62,881 bases of DNA from positions 1 through 62,881 of the forward strand of contig JALQCR010000038.1 of NCBI GenBank assembly GCA_023336205.1. Reading direction: 5' to 3'. A program made the translations under genes and the position numbers. Positions 1-8,389 of the stretch are shown here, in pieces. The notes beneath the pieces were generated by a model that saw only the letters and a list, made by a program, of their open reading frames with translations, was not told where the DNA came from and searched no databases. Each line of letters starts with the position of its first letter. Positions within the stretch are counted from its first letter, which is position 1. The stretch is from Pseudanabaena sp. Salubria-1 (GTDB lineage Bacteria > Cyanobacteriota > Cyanobacteriia > Pseudanabaenales > Pseudanabaenaceae).

Positions 1-82
<82 letters not shown>

Positions 83-131
83 ATCTTTTGGCTTTAGATT
101 TGTCCTAGCCATACTCTTGCATTGCTATAAA

Positions 132-1724
132 TTAACGGACAGGTAAACAGATTGTATTTGTGATCGTACAATTAATACCTTTAAATTCCTTGCAGACTTG
201 TTTAGCGGTATTTTCAGCTACAGTTATTTCTTCTGACCAGCCTGAGCCAGCCGCTCCATTAGAACTCTCCGCAAGAGATATACAGGCATTTTTTGCCCAG
301 ATTAACACTTGACAATCGCCTGAAGTGGATGAGCTTTCACATTCACTTAAAGCCCTCGTTTCAGCTGCTTTTCGGGAAGCATAGTTCCAAGAGTATCCTT
401 TAGATTGAGTCGAAGGAGAACGCGCGATCGCACCAAAACTTGGCATAGTGGGATTGGTAGTTGCAACTACAGGAGGAGGCTCTGGAGCCAACGTTGCAGT
501 TTCTGTAGGTTCTGGGCTGGGCGGAGTAGTCGGCGAAGCAATAGGTGAACTTGTTGCCGCTTTTGTGACTTCAGTTTGAGGATTATTATCAGGAGGGCGA
601 TTAGTTAGTTTTGGAATTAGAATTGCTGTGGCGATCGCTGCTGAAACTGATATCACGGCAGTTAAGGCGATCCATAGAAATGGCTGGAATTTCGAGAAGG
701 CTGGATTAGGAGCGGAGACTGTAACATGGGGAGTTGTAACAGGAGATTGCGGCGTTGTGGGGATGAGTTGGGGTGTGGTAGGAGCAGATACAGGAAAAGT
801 AACTTTGTTTGTATTGGAAATTATTGTTGGCGATGAGTCAGTTGTAGAGGATGGATAAGCGATCGCTTCAGTTGGTGCAATATTATTAATATTAGTGGCT
901 CCAAGAGATTGCATCGCATGTAAAGCCTCGATCGCAGATTTATAGCGCTGACTAAAATGGTAAAACACCATATTTTGTAATATCTCTGCAAAAGCATCGC
1001 TAACTTGTACGCGATCGCGCCACAAAATCTCGCCCGTATTAGCATCTTCTTGCAAGCTATCAGGAGCAATTCCTGTGAGCGCTTGAATTCCAATCATACC
1101 GACAGCATAAACATCACTGCTGAGTCGAGGTTTTCCCCTTGCTTGCTCGCTGGGCATATATCCTGGTGAACCAATACTTACTGTGACATCTGTATTGCCT
1201 TGTGAGTCAGTTCCTAGAGCGGTGATGTCTTTAACTGCACCAAAGTCAATGAGGACAATTTTGCCATCCTGTTGGCGGCGCATGAGGTTCGCAAGTTTGA
1301 TATCGCGATGGATGACATTATTTTGATGTACAAAGGATAGAACTTCTAAAATCTCCAGCAATAAAGTAATCGTGGCATTTTCTGATAAGCGTGTTCCAAT
1401 GGGAATTTCGGCAGCAAGGCTAGCCCCTTCCACAAATTCTTGTACTAAAAAGAATTCATTGTTTTCTTCAAAGTGAGCAAATAGCTTAGGGATCTGTGGA
1501 TGAGCATTTCCCAATTTGTAAAGATACTCCGCTTCTCGTTCAAATAGGCTTTTGGCGATCGGCAGAATATTTGGGCTAGCATCCTTGGGTTTGAGTTGTT
1601 TAACAACACAGGTGGGATGACCTGGCAAATCTGTGTCTTGAGACAGATAGGTGTCGCCAAATCCTCCACTTCCCAGAACTTTGAGGATTTTGTAGCGATT
1701 CCTTAATGTTTTGCCTACTAACAT
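132..1724 (-). CDS. Membrane Ser/Thr protein kinase with C-terminal DUF4189-like domain
   Basis: A 530-residue eukaryotic-type (PknB/Spk-like) kinase predicted to phosphorylate proteins on Ser/Thr. The kinase domain spans about residues 10-275: glycine loop GSGGFGDTY (18-26), ATP lysine K42 in VVKQLK, catalytic HRDIKLANL (139-147), DFG (160-162) and the activation segment ending GSPGYMPSEQ. A Ser/Thr/Pro-rich linker (about 285-345) leads to one membrane helix (about 347-371), a second Pro-rich linker, and a cysteine-containing DUF4189-like domain (about 430-530) beginning GAIARSP. The topology suggests a cytoplasmic kinase with an extracytoplasmic sensor. The start at 1724 begins MLVGKTLRNRY, typical of this family. 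It is transcribed divergently from ubiX. The substrate is unknown. Confidence 0.93.
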   Translation of the reverse strand: MLVGKTLRNRYKILKVLGSGGFGDTYLSQDTDLPGHPTCVVKQLKPKDASPNILPIAKSLFEREAEYLYKLGNAHPQIPKLFAHFEENNEFFLVQEFVEGASLAAEIPIGTRLSENATITLLLEILEVLSFVHQNNVIHRDIKLANLMRRQQDGKIVLIDFGAVKDITALGTDSQGNTDVTVSIGSPGYMPSEQARGKPRLSSDVYAVGMIGIQALTGIAPDSLQEDANTGEILWRDRVQVSDAFAEILQNMVFYHFSQRYKSAIEALHAMQSLGATNINNIAPTEAIAYPSSTTDSSPTIISNTNKVTFPVSAPTTPQLIPTTPQSPVTTPHVTVSAPNPAFSKFQPFLWIALTAVISVSAAIATAILIPKLTNRPPDNNPQTEVTKAATSSPIASPTTPPSPEPTETATLAPEPPPVVATTNPTMPSFGAIARSPSTQSKGYSWNYASRKAAETRALSECESSSTSGDCQVLIWAKNACISLAESSNGAAGSGWSEEITVAENTAKQVCKEFKGINCTITNTICLPVR

Positions 1725-1771
1725 AGTTACCTTCCAAGTTACATAGCTATTGGACAGAAGCCTTCGTAGAT

Positions 1772-1801
1772 CAATATGAGCAATTCATATATTGCTCATA
1801 T
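1772..1801. repeat. Inverted repeat upstream of the kinase
   Basis: Arms AATATGAGCAAT and ATTGCTCATATT (12 bp) separated by a few bases in the 253-bp divergent gap between the kinase and ubiX. It could be an operator or a small hairpin; the position fits either. Confidence 0.4.
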
Positions 1802-1884
1802 TTCCACAATCAAATAGGATTGCTTTAGATTTAAGCTTAACAAACAGAGTTATGATTGCACTATAGCTTTAGCCATTCTTAAAA

Positions 1885-1929
1885 CCAAAATATGAGCGGC
1901 GGCGCGATGCGCCGCCTCTCATATTTTGG
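1885..1929. repeat. Long palindrome, GGCGGCGC core
   Basis: 21-bp arms with one mismatch (CCAAAATATGAG followed by a GC-rich core) around a 3-nt loop, about 50 bp before ubiX. One of the window-wide palindrome family. Confidence 0.75.
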
Positions 1930-1977
1930 GCTTAGAAGCTATACTGTGCTGAGTTAAATGCTGAATTTAGATATTGA

Positions 1978-2637
1978 ATGCAAAATAACAAAGAGATTAA
2001 AAAAGCGATTGTATTAGGGGTTTCTGGGGCATCTGGCATGATTTATGCCGTGCGATCGCTCAAATTTTTATTAAATAATCATTACAACGTCGATCTGGTG
2101 GCTTCTAAGGCGGCGATGATGGTGTGGCAATCGGAAAATAATGTTGCTATGCCGAGTAATTTGCGATCGCAAGAACAGTTTTGGCGCGATCGCAGTGAAA
2201 CTCATGATGGCAAACTAACTTGTCATCAATTTGCCGATGTGGGGGCGACGATCGCTAGTGGTTCATTTCGGACATTGGGAATGTTGGTAATTCCTTGCAG
2301 TATGGCAACGGTAGCGAAGATCGCTCACGGATTAAGTTCTGATTTGTTAGAGCGGGCTGCGGATGTCCATCTCAAGGAAGGACGAAGATTGGTAATCGTA
2401 CCGCGTGAAACGCCATTAAGCTTGATCCATTTGCGAAATCTTACCGCTTTAGCGGAAGCTGGGGCGAGAATTGTCCCAGCGATTCCTGCTTGGTATCACA
2501 ACCCTCAGTCGATCAATGATTTGGTGGATTTTGTGATTGCTAGAGCGCTTGATCAACTGGATATTGATGCAGATTTAATCCAACGCTGGCAGGGTAGAAT
2601 GCCTTCTAATATGGTCACAGGAGATGCTGAGCTATGA
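1978..2637 (+). CDS. ubiX: UbiX-type flavin prenyltransferase
   Basis: A 219-residue flavoprotein of the UbiX/Pad1 family, which attaches a dimethylallyl group to FMN to make the prenylated cofactor of UbiD decarboxylases, used in quinone biosynthesis. Visible features are the N-terminal VLGVSGASGMIYAVRSL (FMN/phosphate binding), the central CSMATVAKIAHGLSSDLLERAADVHLKEGR-type segment and VPRETPLSLIHLRNLTALAEAGA, both UbiX signatures. Length is normal for the family. The stop overlaps the next start (ATGA at 2634-2637), so it is probably translationally coupled to the LapA-like gene. Start at ATG 1978. Confidence 0.93.
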   Translation: MQNNKEIKKAIVLGVSGASGMIYAVRSLKFLLNNHYNVDLVASKAAMMVWQSENNVAMPSNLRSQEQFWRDRSETHDGKLTCHQFADVGATIASGSFRTLGMLVIPCSMATVAKIAHGLSSDLLERAADVHLKEGRRLVIVPRETPLSLIHLRNLTALAEAGARIVPAIPAWYHNPQSINDLVDFVIARALDQLDIDADLIQRWQGRMPSNMVTGDAEL

Positions 2638-3170
2638 CGAGATCGCGTTTTTCTCAAACCGCAAATGCTGTTAACAAGAAATCTTCAGGTGCGATCGCAA
2701 TCGCGCAACTTGTGATTTTAGGGATTGTGATCACCTTACTTGCAGCTATCTTTGTCCAAAATTTACAGCCTGAGGTGCAGATTTTCTTTTTAGGTCAAAA
2801 GACGATCGCGATTCCCCTGAGTGTTGCCATGTTAGCTGCATTTGTTGGTGGTGGATTTCTAGCATTTGTGATTAATGCGATCGCTTCTTGGCGGCATAAT
2901 CTCTTAATTCGTCGAGCAGTGATTGCCTCTGGATCTGGTCAAGAGAAGCAAGAACAGGTCAAAGCCAATCCATCTCAGTACAAAGAAGAATTTGTTGAGG
3001 ATGAAGAAGAATTTGAGGAAGAGGAAGAAGAGTATGATGATGAAGAGGAAGAATACGAAGATGATGATCCTGATACCGTTCCCTATGGCGATCGCCCAAA
3101 TATGAAATCTAAAAATTCACGTCAAGTTAAACGCGATCGACCTCCCCTTGACGCAAAATTTATCAAGTAA
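2634..3170 (+). CDS. LapA-domain membrane protein with acidic tail
   Basis: A 178-residue protein. Two hydrophobic helices (about residues 22-42 and 58-85) match the LapA (DUF1049) family of two-helix inner-membrane proteins; the phrase IFVQNLQPEVQIFFLG before the second helix is typical. After about residue 110 comes a strongly acidic tail of mostly Glu/Asp (encoded near 2990-3070), then a basic C terminus. In E. coli the LapA/LapB pair controls lipopolysaccharide synthesis, but cyanobacterial members are uncharacterised, so no role is assigned. It overlaps ubiX by 4 bp (ATGA). Confidence 0.8.
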   Translation: MTRSRFSQTANAVNKKSSGAIAIAQLVILGIVITLLAAIFVQNLQPEVQIFFLGQKTIAIPLSVAMLAAFVGGGFLAFVINAIASWRHNLLIRRAVIASGSGQEKQEQVKANPSQYKEEFVEDEEEFEEEEEEYDDEEEEYEDDDPDTVPYGDRPNMKSKNSRQVKRDRPPLDAKFIK

Positions 3171-3206
3171 GTTGGTGAGTAAACAAGCGCAATTAGCAGG
3201 TAGCCA

Positions 3207-3271
3207 AGATCTCCGACTTTTTCTGTAAATGCACAAACTATCCTTGCTCGCACAAAAGAAGTCGGAGATCT
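3207..3271. repeat. Palindromic repeat, AGATCTCCGACTT family
   Basis: Arms AGATCTCCGACTT (3207-3219) and AAGTCGGAGATCT (3259-3271) enclose about 40 bp. The same element occurs at 39418-39481 and 44316-44380, making a three-member dispersed family. It lies in the gap between the LapA-like gene and the GT39 gene. Confidence 0.85.
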
Positions 3272-3309
3272 AAACCTATCAGTTATCAAAGTAAAGCCGC
3301 TAAAGACTA

Positions 3310-4779
3310 ATGAGTTCTTATCTATCTATATTTTTGTTGTTATTGATAGTATTACGATGCATCTTTTGGCTATTTGCCCCACCAAATCCTGATGAAGCTT
3401 ACTATTGGCTGTGGGGGCAGCATTTAGACTTTTCTTACTATGATCATCCACCGTTGCAGGCATGGATAACTGCATGGTTCGGTAAATCTCTGCTCACCTT
3501 GCGATCGCTAAATCTCGTTACTAGCAGCATCTTCTTTTATACCTATTACTGCATTCTCCAATATCTTTATCAAGAAAGAGCCAGTCGTTATATTTGGTGG
3601 GTGATTCTCGCAGTCATGGCTTCACCGTTATATAACATGATGCTTTCCTTGGCATGGCATGACCATTTAGCGATCGCTCTTAGTCTTGTTGGTGCATATC
3701 TATGCATTCGCTTTCTTGATGAATATTTAATCAATGGCAAAGGATCAAGTTGGCGACTATATGGCAGTGCGATCGCTCTATCTCTAGCTCATATAACAAA
3801 ATATAATTCGCTGTTTATGACATTGGGCTTATTAGCAGCGATCGCTACAGATTCACAATTAAGAAGATTATTTAAAGATATCCGCTTGTGGTTATGTGTT
3901 GGTATTAGTGCGATCGCTTTTTTACCCGTATTTTATTGGAACTACAGCAATAATTTTGTATCCTTCCGTTTCTATGCAAATCGGAGTGTCGATAGTGGCT
4001 CCCTAATCATGCGATTGTTAGAACCACTGGGCTTCATTGGTATTTCCCTATTAATGCTTTCGCCATTTTTAGCATGGTTGCTCTGGCGAGGGTTTTGCAA
4101 GGCAAATGGGCTATACAAAAGAGTAGCATTTTGGACTTTTATCTCTTCTACAGGTTTATTGATGGTAGTGTCGCTATTTTCTACAGCGCTCTATTATTGG
4201 AATATTCATGCTTATTTATTGCTATTTCCATTATTGCCATTAGCGTATAGCCCTCACCCCCCAGCCCCATCTCCCTATGGGAGATGGGGAGAGAATCTGC
4301 AAATTTTTTATGGAGCAGAAGTCTTTGGAATATTATTCGCAATTTTATTTGTGTGGAATTCCTGTATGTTCCCAGTGAGTGCCATATTTGGGAAGGATGG
4401 CGATCAAGATGGCAGGATGATTTACGGATGGCAAGAGGTGGCTGCTGAAGTACAGAAAATCAGCAATACTTTACCAAAAAAGCCTTTGTTAATTACTTCT
4501 GATTATCGTTCCGCAGCAGCACTTGCCTATGAGATGGGAAATCCTGATGTGACGGCTATATCTAAGAGGATCAGTCAATTTACAATTTGGAATCTAGAGA
4601 ATGCAGCACAACAAAAGGGTAAAAATGCCATCTTGATTTCTGACCAATGGTATCCTCTTACCGATGAAGCGATCGCTCATTTTGATCAGGTCATTCCGAT
4701 TAGTAATGTACAGATTCATCGATTTGGTTTGCATTTGAAAACTTACGAAATTGCGATCGGGCAAAATTATAAACCATAA
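3310..4779 (+). CDS. GT39/ArnT-like integral membrane glycosyltransferase
   Basis: A 489-residue multi-spanning protein of the PMT/ArnT (GT-C fold) superfamily, which transfers sugars from polyprenyl-phosphate donors on the extracytoplasmic side of the membrane. The first loop NPDEAYYWLWGQHLDFSYYD contains the catalytic-type acidic residues (DE) followed by HPPLQAW, as in ArnT-like enzymes. About ten hydrophobic helices follow, then a soluble C-terminal domain (about 365-489). Residues about 315-335 (SPHPPAPSPYGRWGE) are encoded by a DNA palindrome (4265-4289) and look like an in-frame repeat insertion in a loop. Acceptor and sugar are unknown. Confidence 0.87.
   Translation: MSSYLSIFLLLLIVLRCIFWLFAPPNPDEAYYWLWGQHLDFSYYDHPPLQAWITAWFGKSLLTLRSLNLVTSSIFFYTYYCILQYLYQERASRYIWWVILAVMASPLYNMMLSLAWHDHLAIALSLVGAYLCIRFLDEYLINGKGSSWRLYGSAIALSLAHITKYNSLFMTLGLLAAIATDSQLRRLFKDIRLWLCVGISAIAFLPVFYWNYSNNFVSFRFYANRSVDSGSLIMRLLEPLGFIGISLLMLSPFLAWLLWRGFCKANGLYKRVAFWTFISSTGLLMVVSLFSTALYYWNIHAYLLLFPLLPLAYSPHPPAPSPYGRWGENLQIFYGAEVFGILFAILFVWNSCMFPVSAIFGKDGDQDGRMIYGWQEVAAEVQKISNTLPKKPLLITSDYRSAAALAYEMGNPDVTAISKRISQFTIWNLENAAQQKGKNAILISDQWYPLTDEAIAHFDQVIPISNVQIHRFGLHLKTYEIAIGQNYKP
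4265..4289. repeat. In-frame palindromic repeat inside the GT39 gene
   Basis: Arms CCCCATCTCCC and GGGAGATGGGG around TAT. It lies inside the coding frame and yields the low-complexity peptide PAPSPYGRWGE, which has no counterpart in the surrounding hydrophobic protein. Confidence 0.8.
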
Positions 4780-4840
4780 TTTTTTGAGCATTGACATTTT
4801 ATCGATTATGCTTATTGTGTCCTGATCTAATCAATAAAAA

Positions 4841-6118
4841 ATGGCTCATATCGGTATTATTTGCGTGCCAGCTACAGGTCATTTGAATACCTTGATTCCT
4901 CTTGGTTATGAACTAAAACATAGAGGGCATCAAGTGACCTTAATTGGAACCCTAGATGCAAAGGAAATAACAGAAGCCGCAGGATTAAATTTTATAGCGT
5001 ATGCCGAAAAATCTCGACCTCTTGGTTTCACTCCAAATACTCTAGTCAAAATGGGAGAACTAAGTGGATTAGCTTCACTGAAATATTCAATTGAGTTATT
5101 TCGACAAAGCGCGATCGCAATGATGAAAGAGGGCTTAGAATCAGTTCGGGAGGCTAAAGTTGACTTATTACTGATTGATCAAGCGTCTTTTGGTGCTTCC
5201 AGTATTGCAGATTATTTGAGTATTCCATTTATCACTGTCACCAGCACATTAATGTTAAATCGTGAGGAGTCAATCCCTCCTTTTAATTTCGGTTGGACTT
5301 ATTCAACTAACCCTTGGGCGAAGTTTCGTAACAAACTTGGGTATAAGTTGTTAGGCAACTTGATTAAGCCAATTATCGAAACAGTTAATTCCATTCGTCA
5401 ATCTTGGAATTTGCCACCTTTTCAGAAATCCAGTGATGCATATTCAACCCTTGCCCAAATTTGTCGGCAGCCTGTAGAATTTGAATATCCTCGTCAGCAG
5501 TTACCAGACTGCTTCCATTTCACAGGCTCTTTTCATAATCCCTTAAGTCGAGCGCCTGTTGATTTCCCTTACGAAAAGTTGAATGGGAAACCCTTAATCT
5601 ATGCATCTATGGGAACTATTCAAAATCGATTGCTTTGCGTTTTCAATCAAATTGCTGAAGCTTGCCAAGACTTGGATGCTCAACTAATTATTTCGTTGGG
5701 CGGGTCGGCTGAGCCTGACAGTTTACCTAACTTTGCTGGAGATCCGATTGTAGTCAAATATGCGCCACAGCTAGAGATTCTTCAAAAAGCTCGGCTTACT
5801 ATTACTCATGCTGGATTAAATACGGTATTAGAATCATTGAGTTGTGGCGTGCCGATGGTTGCCATTCCGATCGCCAATGATCAACCAGGGGTAGCATCTC
5901 GAATTGCTTGGACGGAGACAGGTGTAGTTATTCCTGTGAAGAAGTTAACCGTTCCCAAATTAGGAAATGCTGTTCAAACAGTGTTGACACAACCAAAATA
6001 TCGAGATAACGCCAAAAAGATGCAATTGGCAATGCAAAAAGCTGGTGGAGTCAATCTAGCTGCCGATATTGTTGAAAAAGTCATTGCCACGGGTAAACCT
6101 GTAGCGCGAATTGGATAA
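4841..6118 (+). CDS. GT1-family glycosyltransferase (MGT/UGT-like)
   Basis: A 425-residue GT-B fold enzyme. The N terminus MAHIGIICVPATGHLNTLIPLGYELKHRGHQVT is the acceptor-domain start seen in UDP-glycosyltransferases of the macrolide/zeaxanthin type. The C-terminal half carries VVKYAPQLEIL and THAGLNTVLESLSCGVPMVAIP, the nucleotide-sugar donor motif with its conserved His and Gly. Carotenoid glucosyltransferases (CrtX) and small-molecule glucosyltransferases share this architecture; the substrate cannot be chosen from sequence. It lies 61 bp after the GT39 gene on the same strand. A strong hairpin follows its stop. Confidence 0.87.
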   Translation: MAHIGIICVPATGHLNTLIPLGYELKHRGHQVTLIGTLDAKEITEAAGLNFIAYAEKSRPLGFTPNTLVKMGELSGLASLKYSIELFRQSAIAMMKEGLESVREAKVDLLLIDQASFGASSIADYLSIPFITVTSTLMLNREESIPPFNFGWTYSTNPWAKFRNKLGYKLLGNLIKPIIETVNSIRQSWNLPPFQKSSDAYSTLAQICRQPVEFEYPRQQLPDCFHFTGSFHNPLSRAPVDFPYEKLNGKPLIYASMGTIQNRLLCVFNQIAEACQDLDAQLIISLGGSAEPDSLPNFAGDPIVVKYAPQLEILQKARLTITHAGLNTVLESLSCGVPMVAIPIANDQPGVASRIAWTETGVVIPVKKLTVPKLGNAVQTVLTQPKYRDNAKKMQLAMQKAGGVNLAADIVEKVIATGKPVARIG

Positions 6119-6121
6119 TGG

Positions 6122-6152
6122 AAAAGAGTCGGCGCTTTGCGCCGACTCTTTT
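6122..6152. terminator. Hairpin terminator, GGCGC-TTT-GCGCC core
   Basis: Perfect 14-bp arms (AAAAGAGTCGGCGC) around TTT, flanked by A and T tracts, between the convergent GT1 and HIT genes. It suits bidirectional intrinsic termination. Confidence 0.85.
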
Positions 6153-6159
6153 TTTATGG

Positions 6160-6498
6160 TTATCCAGGGGGCCAAGTAAAGGAGCGATCGCCTAATACAT
6201 GAATATGTAAATGGAAAACAGTTTGCCCTGCCTCTTCACCATTATTCGTAACTAAACGAAAACCTGTTAAGCCTTCTTGAGCGGCGACTTTACTAGCTAC
6301 AAGTAGTAAATGTCCTAGCAAGGCTTGATCCTCAATTGTCGCTTCTGAAAGCTTCACAATGGGCTTTTTAGGAATGACGAGAAAATGTACTGGCGCTTGA
6401 GGGTTCACATCACGGAAGGCAAGGGCGAGATCATCTTCATAGAGAATGCTTGCAGGAATTTCCCGCTTAATGATTTTGCTAAATATGGTTTCGCTCAT
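6160..6498 (-). CDS. HIT-family (HINT-like) nucleotide hydrolase
   Basis: A 112-residue histidine-triad protein. The C terminus carries the HxHxH signature in VFHLHIHVLGDRS (about residues 94-106), and the N terminus IFSKIIKREIPASILYEDDLALAFRD is the usual HINT opening. Such proteins hydrolyse nucleoside phosphoramidates and related nucleotides in the cytoplasm. The length is the usual one for a minimal HINT. The final WPPG motif is normal for the group. Confidence 0.93.
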   Translation of the reverse strand: MSETIFSKIIKREIPASILYEDDLALAFRDVNPQAPVHFLVIPKKPIVKLSEATIEDQALLGHLLLVASKVAAQEGLTGFRLVTNNGEEAGQTVFHLHIHVLGDRSFTWPPG

Positions 6499-6561
6499 TT
6501 TAAAAACCTCTAGTTTTTTTGTGTTTACATCACTTTGCGCTCAAACCCAAACCAAGAAATT

Positions 6562-6611
6562 TTTTGAAAGTGTTGCAAAGCAACACTTTCAAAATTGTGA
6601 CGCAAAGCGTC
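6562..6611. repeat. Two adjacent hairpins between dapF and the HIT gene
   Basis: 6562-6594 has perfect 15-bp arms (TTTTGAAAGTGTTGC) around AAA. 6599-6611 is a short second stem GACGC-AAA-GCGTC. They sit after the dapF stop and before the HIT start. Confidence 0.75.
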
Positions 6612-6629
6612 GCAATAGCCGCAGCTAAT

Positions 6630-7475
6630 TTACAATTCGTTCTTTGCTGAGCCTGTAAATACAAGAGTTGCGGGGCCAGTCATCAAAATGCGATCGCTTT
6701 CTTCTGACCACTGGATTTTGAGATCGCCTCCAGGGAGATTTACCGTACAGGTGCGATCGCAAAGATCATTTAAAACACCAGCTACAACTGTCGCGCAAGC
6801 ACCCGTCCCACAAGCCAGAGTTGCCCCTGCGCCGCGTTCCCATACACGCATTTTCACATAGCCGCGATTAACTACTTCCACAAATTCTGTATTTGTGCGT
6901 TTGGGGAAGACAGGATGATGTTCAAAGAGAACGCCAATTTCCGCTAGAGGAATCGTATCGACATCATCAACAAAGGTCATACAGTGGGGATTACCCATGC
7001 TCACTGTCGTCACATTCCAAGTGTTGCCGCCAACTTCAAGTGGAACATTGATAACCTTGTGATCGCTGTCTCTTAAAGTTGTTGGGATCTCGGCTGCGGT
7101 CAAAAATGGCTTGCCCATGTCCACAGTTACCTGTCCATCCGCATCCATTTGTGGCACGATCAAACCTGCACCAGTTTGAATCTGATACTTGCTGTCAGTA
7201 GTTGGAATATTCAAGTCCTGCATAAATTTAGCTAGGCAACGAATTCCATTGCCGCACATCTCTGGCTCAGAACCATCGGAGTTAAAAATCCGCATCCGAT
7301 GCTCTCCATTAGCTTCAGTTAGCAAGAAAATGACTCCATCTGCGCCAATACCAAAATTGCGATCGCACCATTTGACAGCCTGCTCAGAGGTGAGAATTGG
7401 TTCGGCACTGTGACGGTTATCGATCAGGATAAAATCGTTACCTAAGCCGTGATATTTACTAAATGCGATCGACAT
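6630..7475 (-). CDS. dapF: Diaminopimelate epimerase
   Basis: A 281-residue enzyme that interconverts LL- and meso-diaminopimelate in lysine and peptidoglycan synthesis. The two catalytic cysteines are visible: Cys74 in MCGNGIRC and Cys222 in LACGTGACA. The N terminus KYHGLGNDFILID and the GNPHCMTFV segment are family hallmarks. Length is normal. It precedes the HIT gene on the same strand with a double hairpin in the 131-bp gap. Confidence 0.97.
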   Translation of the reverse strand: MSIAFSKYHGLGNDFILIDNRHSAEPILTSEQAVKWCDRNFGIGADGVIFLLTEANGEHRMRIFNSDGSEPEMCGNGIRCLAKFMQDLNIPTTDSKYQIQTGAGLIVPQMDADGQVTVDMGKPFLTAAEIPTTLRDSDHKVINVPLEVGGNTWNVTTVSMGNPHCMTFVDDVDTIPLAEIGVLFEHHPVFPKRTNTEFVEVVNRGYVKMRVWERGAGATLACGTGACATVVAGVLNDLCDRTCTVNLPGGDLKIQWSEESDRILMTGPATLVFTGSAKNEL

Positions 7476-7520
7476 GGATTAATTCAATATATTTTTGAAT
7501 ATTATATCGATCTCCATCGA

Positions 7521-7573
7521 CAAATCAAAAAAGGAGATGAGGTGCAAAGCACCTCATCTCCTTTTTTGATTTG
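7521..7573. repeat. Perfect 53-bp palindrome, GGTGC-AAA-GCACC core
   Basis: 25-bp perfect arms starting CAAATCAAAAAAGGAGATGA around AAA. It lies upstream of dapF in the gap toward the OsmC gene. Confidence 0.85.
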
Positions 7574-7594
7574 GTACTATAAAGCAAATCAAAA

Positions 7595-7644
7595 CCCAAT
7601 TAAGATAAGTGGCGGCGTAAAGCGCCGCCACTTATCTTATTGGG
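7595..7644. repeat. Long palindrome with GATAAGTGGCGGCG arm
   Basis: Arms of 22-23 bp (one 1-base indel) around TAA, only 21 bp after the previous palindrome. Its inner arm AAGATAAGTGGCGGCG recurs in the palindrome near 45510, so some arms are shared between loci. Confidence 0.8.
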
Positions 7645-7768
7645 AGAAAAACTTTCTTTGCAACATATGTAATATGTGATACGGAAATAGCAGGAGGTTG
7701 TATAGTATTTAATTGTATAGATCGTTCTATTTATTTAACTAAGCAATAAACATTAAATATTTGAAACC

Positions 7769-8308
7769 ATGACTACAACTGTGACTGCCTCCGTAACTAC
7801 TCCCTTGCGTCCTGTTAGCAAAGATGGATTGGTAGCCTTGGCTGCGAAAGCACAAGCTAACCCCAATGTCATCGGCACATTAAAAGTAAAAACTGTCTGT
7901 GAAGGGCAATTTCGCAACCTAACCTATGTGCGCGATCTACCTGAGCATGTCATTGATGAACCCCCAACTCTACTTGGACAAGATACCGCTCCTAACCCTT
8001 CCGAAGCTTTACTGGCTTGTCTAGGCTCTTGTCTGTCCGTGGGCATTCATGCTAACGCGATCATGCGTGGAATTACGCTTTCCAAATTAGAGTTATATCT
8101 CGAAGGTGATATTAATATCACAGGTGTTTGGGGTATTGGAGATCTATCTAAGAAGCGTTTAGGCATTAGTGCTGTGCGTGTGAAAGTGGATATCGAGTCC
8201 GATGCAACTAAGGAAGAACTTGCTGAACTTCTAGAACATGCAAATTACTGGTCGCCAGTTGCAAATACTTTCCGTAATCCTGTGGATATGGAAGTTTCTC
8301 TAGCATAA
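7769..8308 (+). CDS. OsmC family protein
   Basis: A 179-residue OsmC/Ohr superfamily protein; the family contains thiol peroxidases that reduce organic or fatty-acid hydroperoxides. The segment GQDTAPNPSEALLACLGSCL carries the usual first catalytic-type cysteine region on the long central helix (two Cys, four residues apart). The second canonical cysteine position is not obvious in the C-terminal part (HANYWSPVANTF has none), so peroxidase activity is uncertain. An acyl-CoA dehydrogenase follows about 80 bp downstream. Confidence 0.85.
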   Translation: MTTTVTASVTTPLRPVSKDGLVALAAKAQANPNVIGTLKVKTVCEGQFRNLTYVRDLPEHVIDEPPTLLGQDTAPNPSEALLACLGSCLSVGIHANAIMRGITLSKLELYLEGDINITGVWGIGDLSKKRLGISAVRVKVDIESDATKEELAELLEHANYWSPVANTFRNPVDMEVSLA

Positions 8309-8317
8309 AATAAAAGG

Positions 8318-8340
8318 TATGCCGCGCTAAGCGCGGCATA
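8318..8340. terminator. Hairpin after OsmC gene
   Basis: Perfect arms TATGCCGCGC and GCGCGGCATA around TAA, 9 bp after the OsmC stop. Confidence 0.7.
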
Positions 8341-8389
8341 TTTGGGCTTAATCAAAAAAAATTAAAAGTTTAAGATAAGGGAAGAAGCA

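Noticed and set aside
7449..7679. 76-residue frame between dapF and the OsmC gene
   Set aside because: It runs through two long palindromes and antisense to the dapF start, with no coding character.
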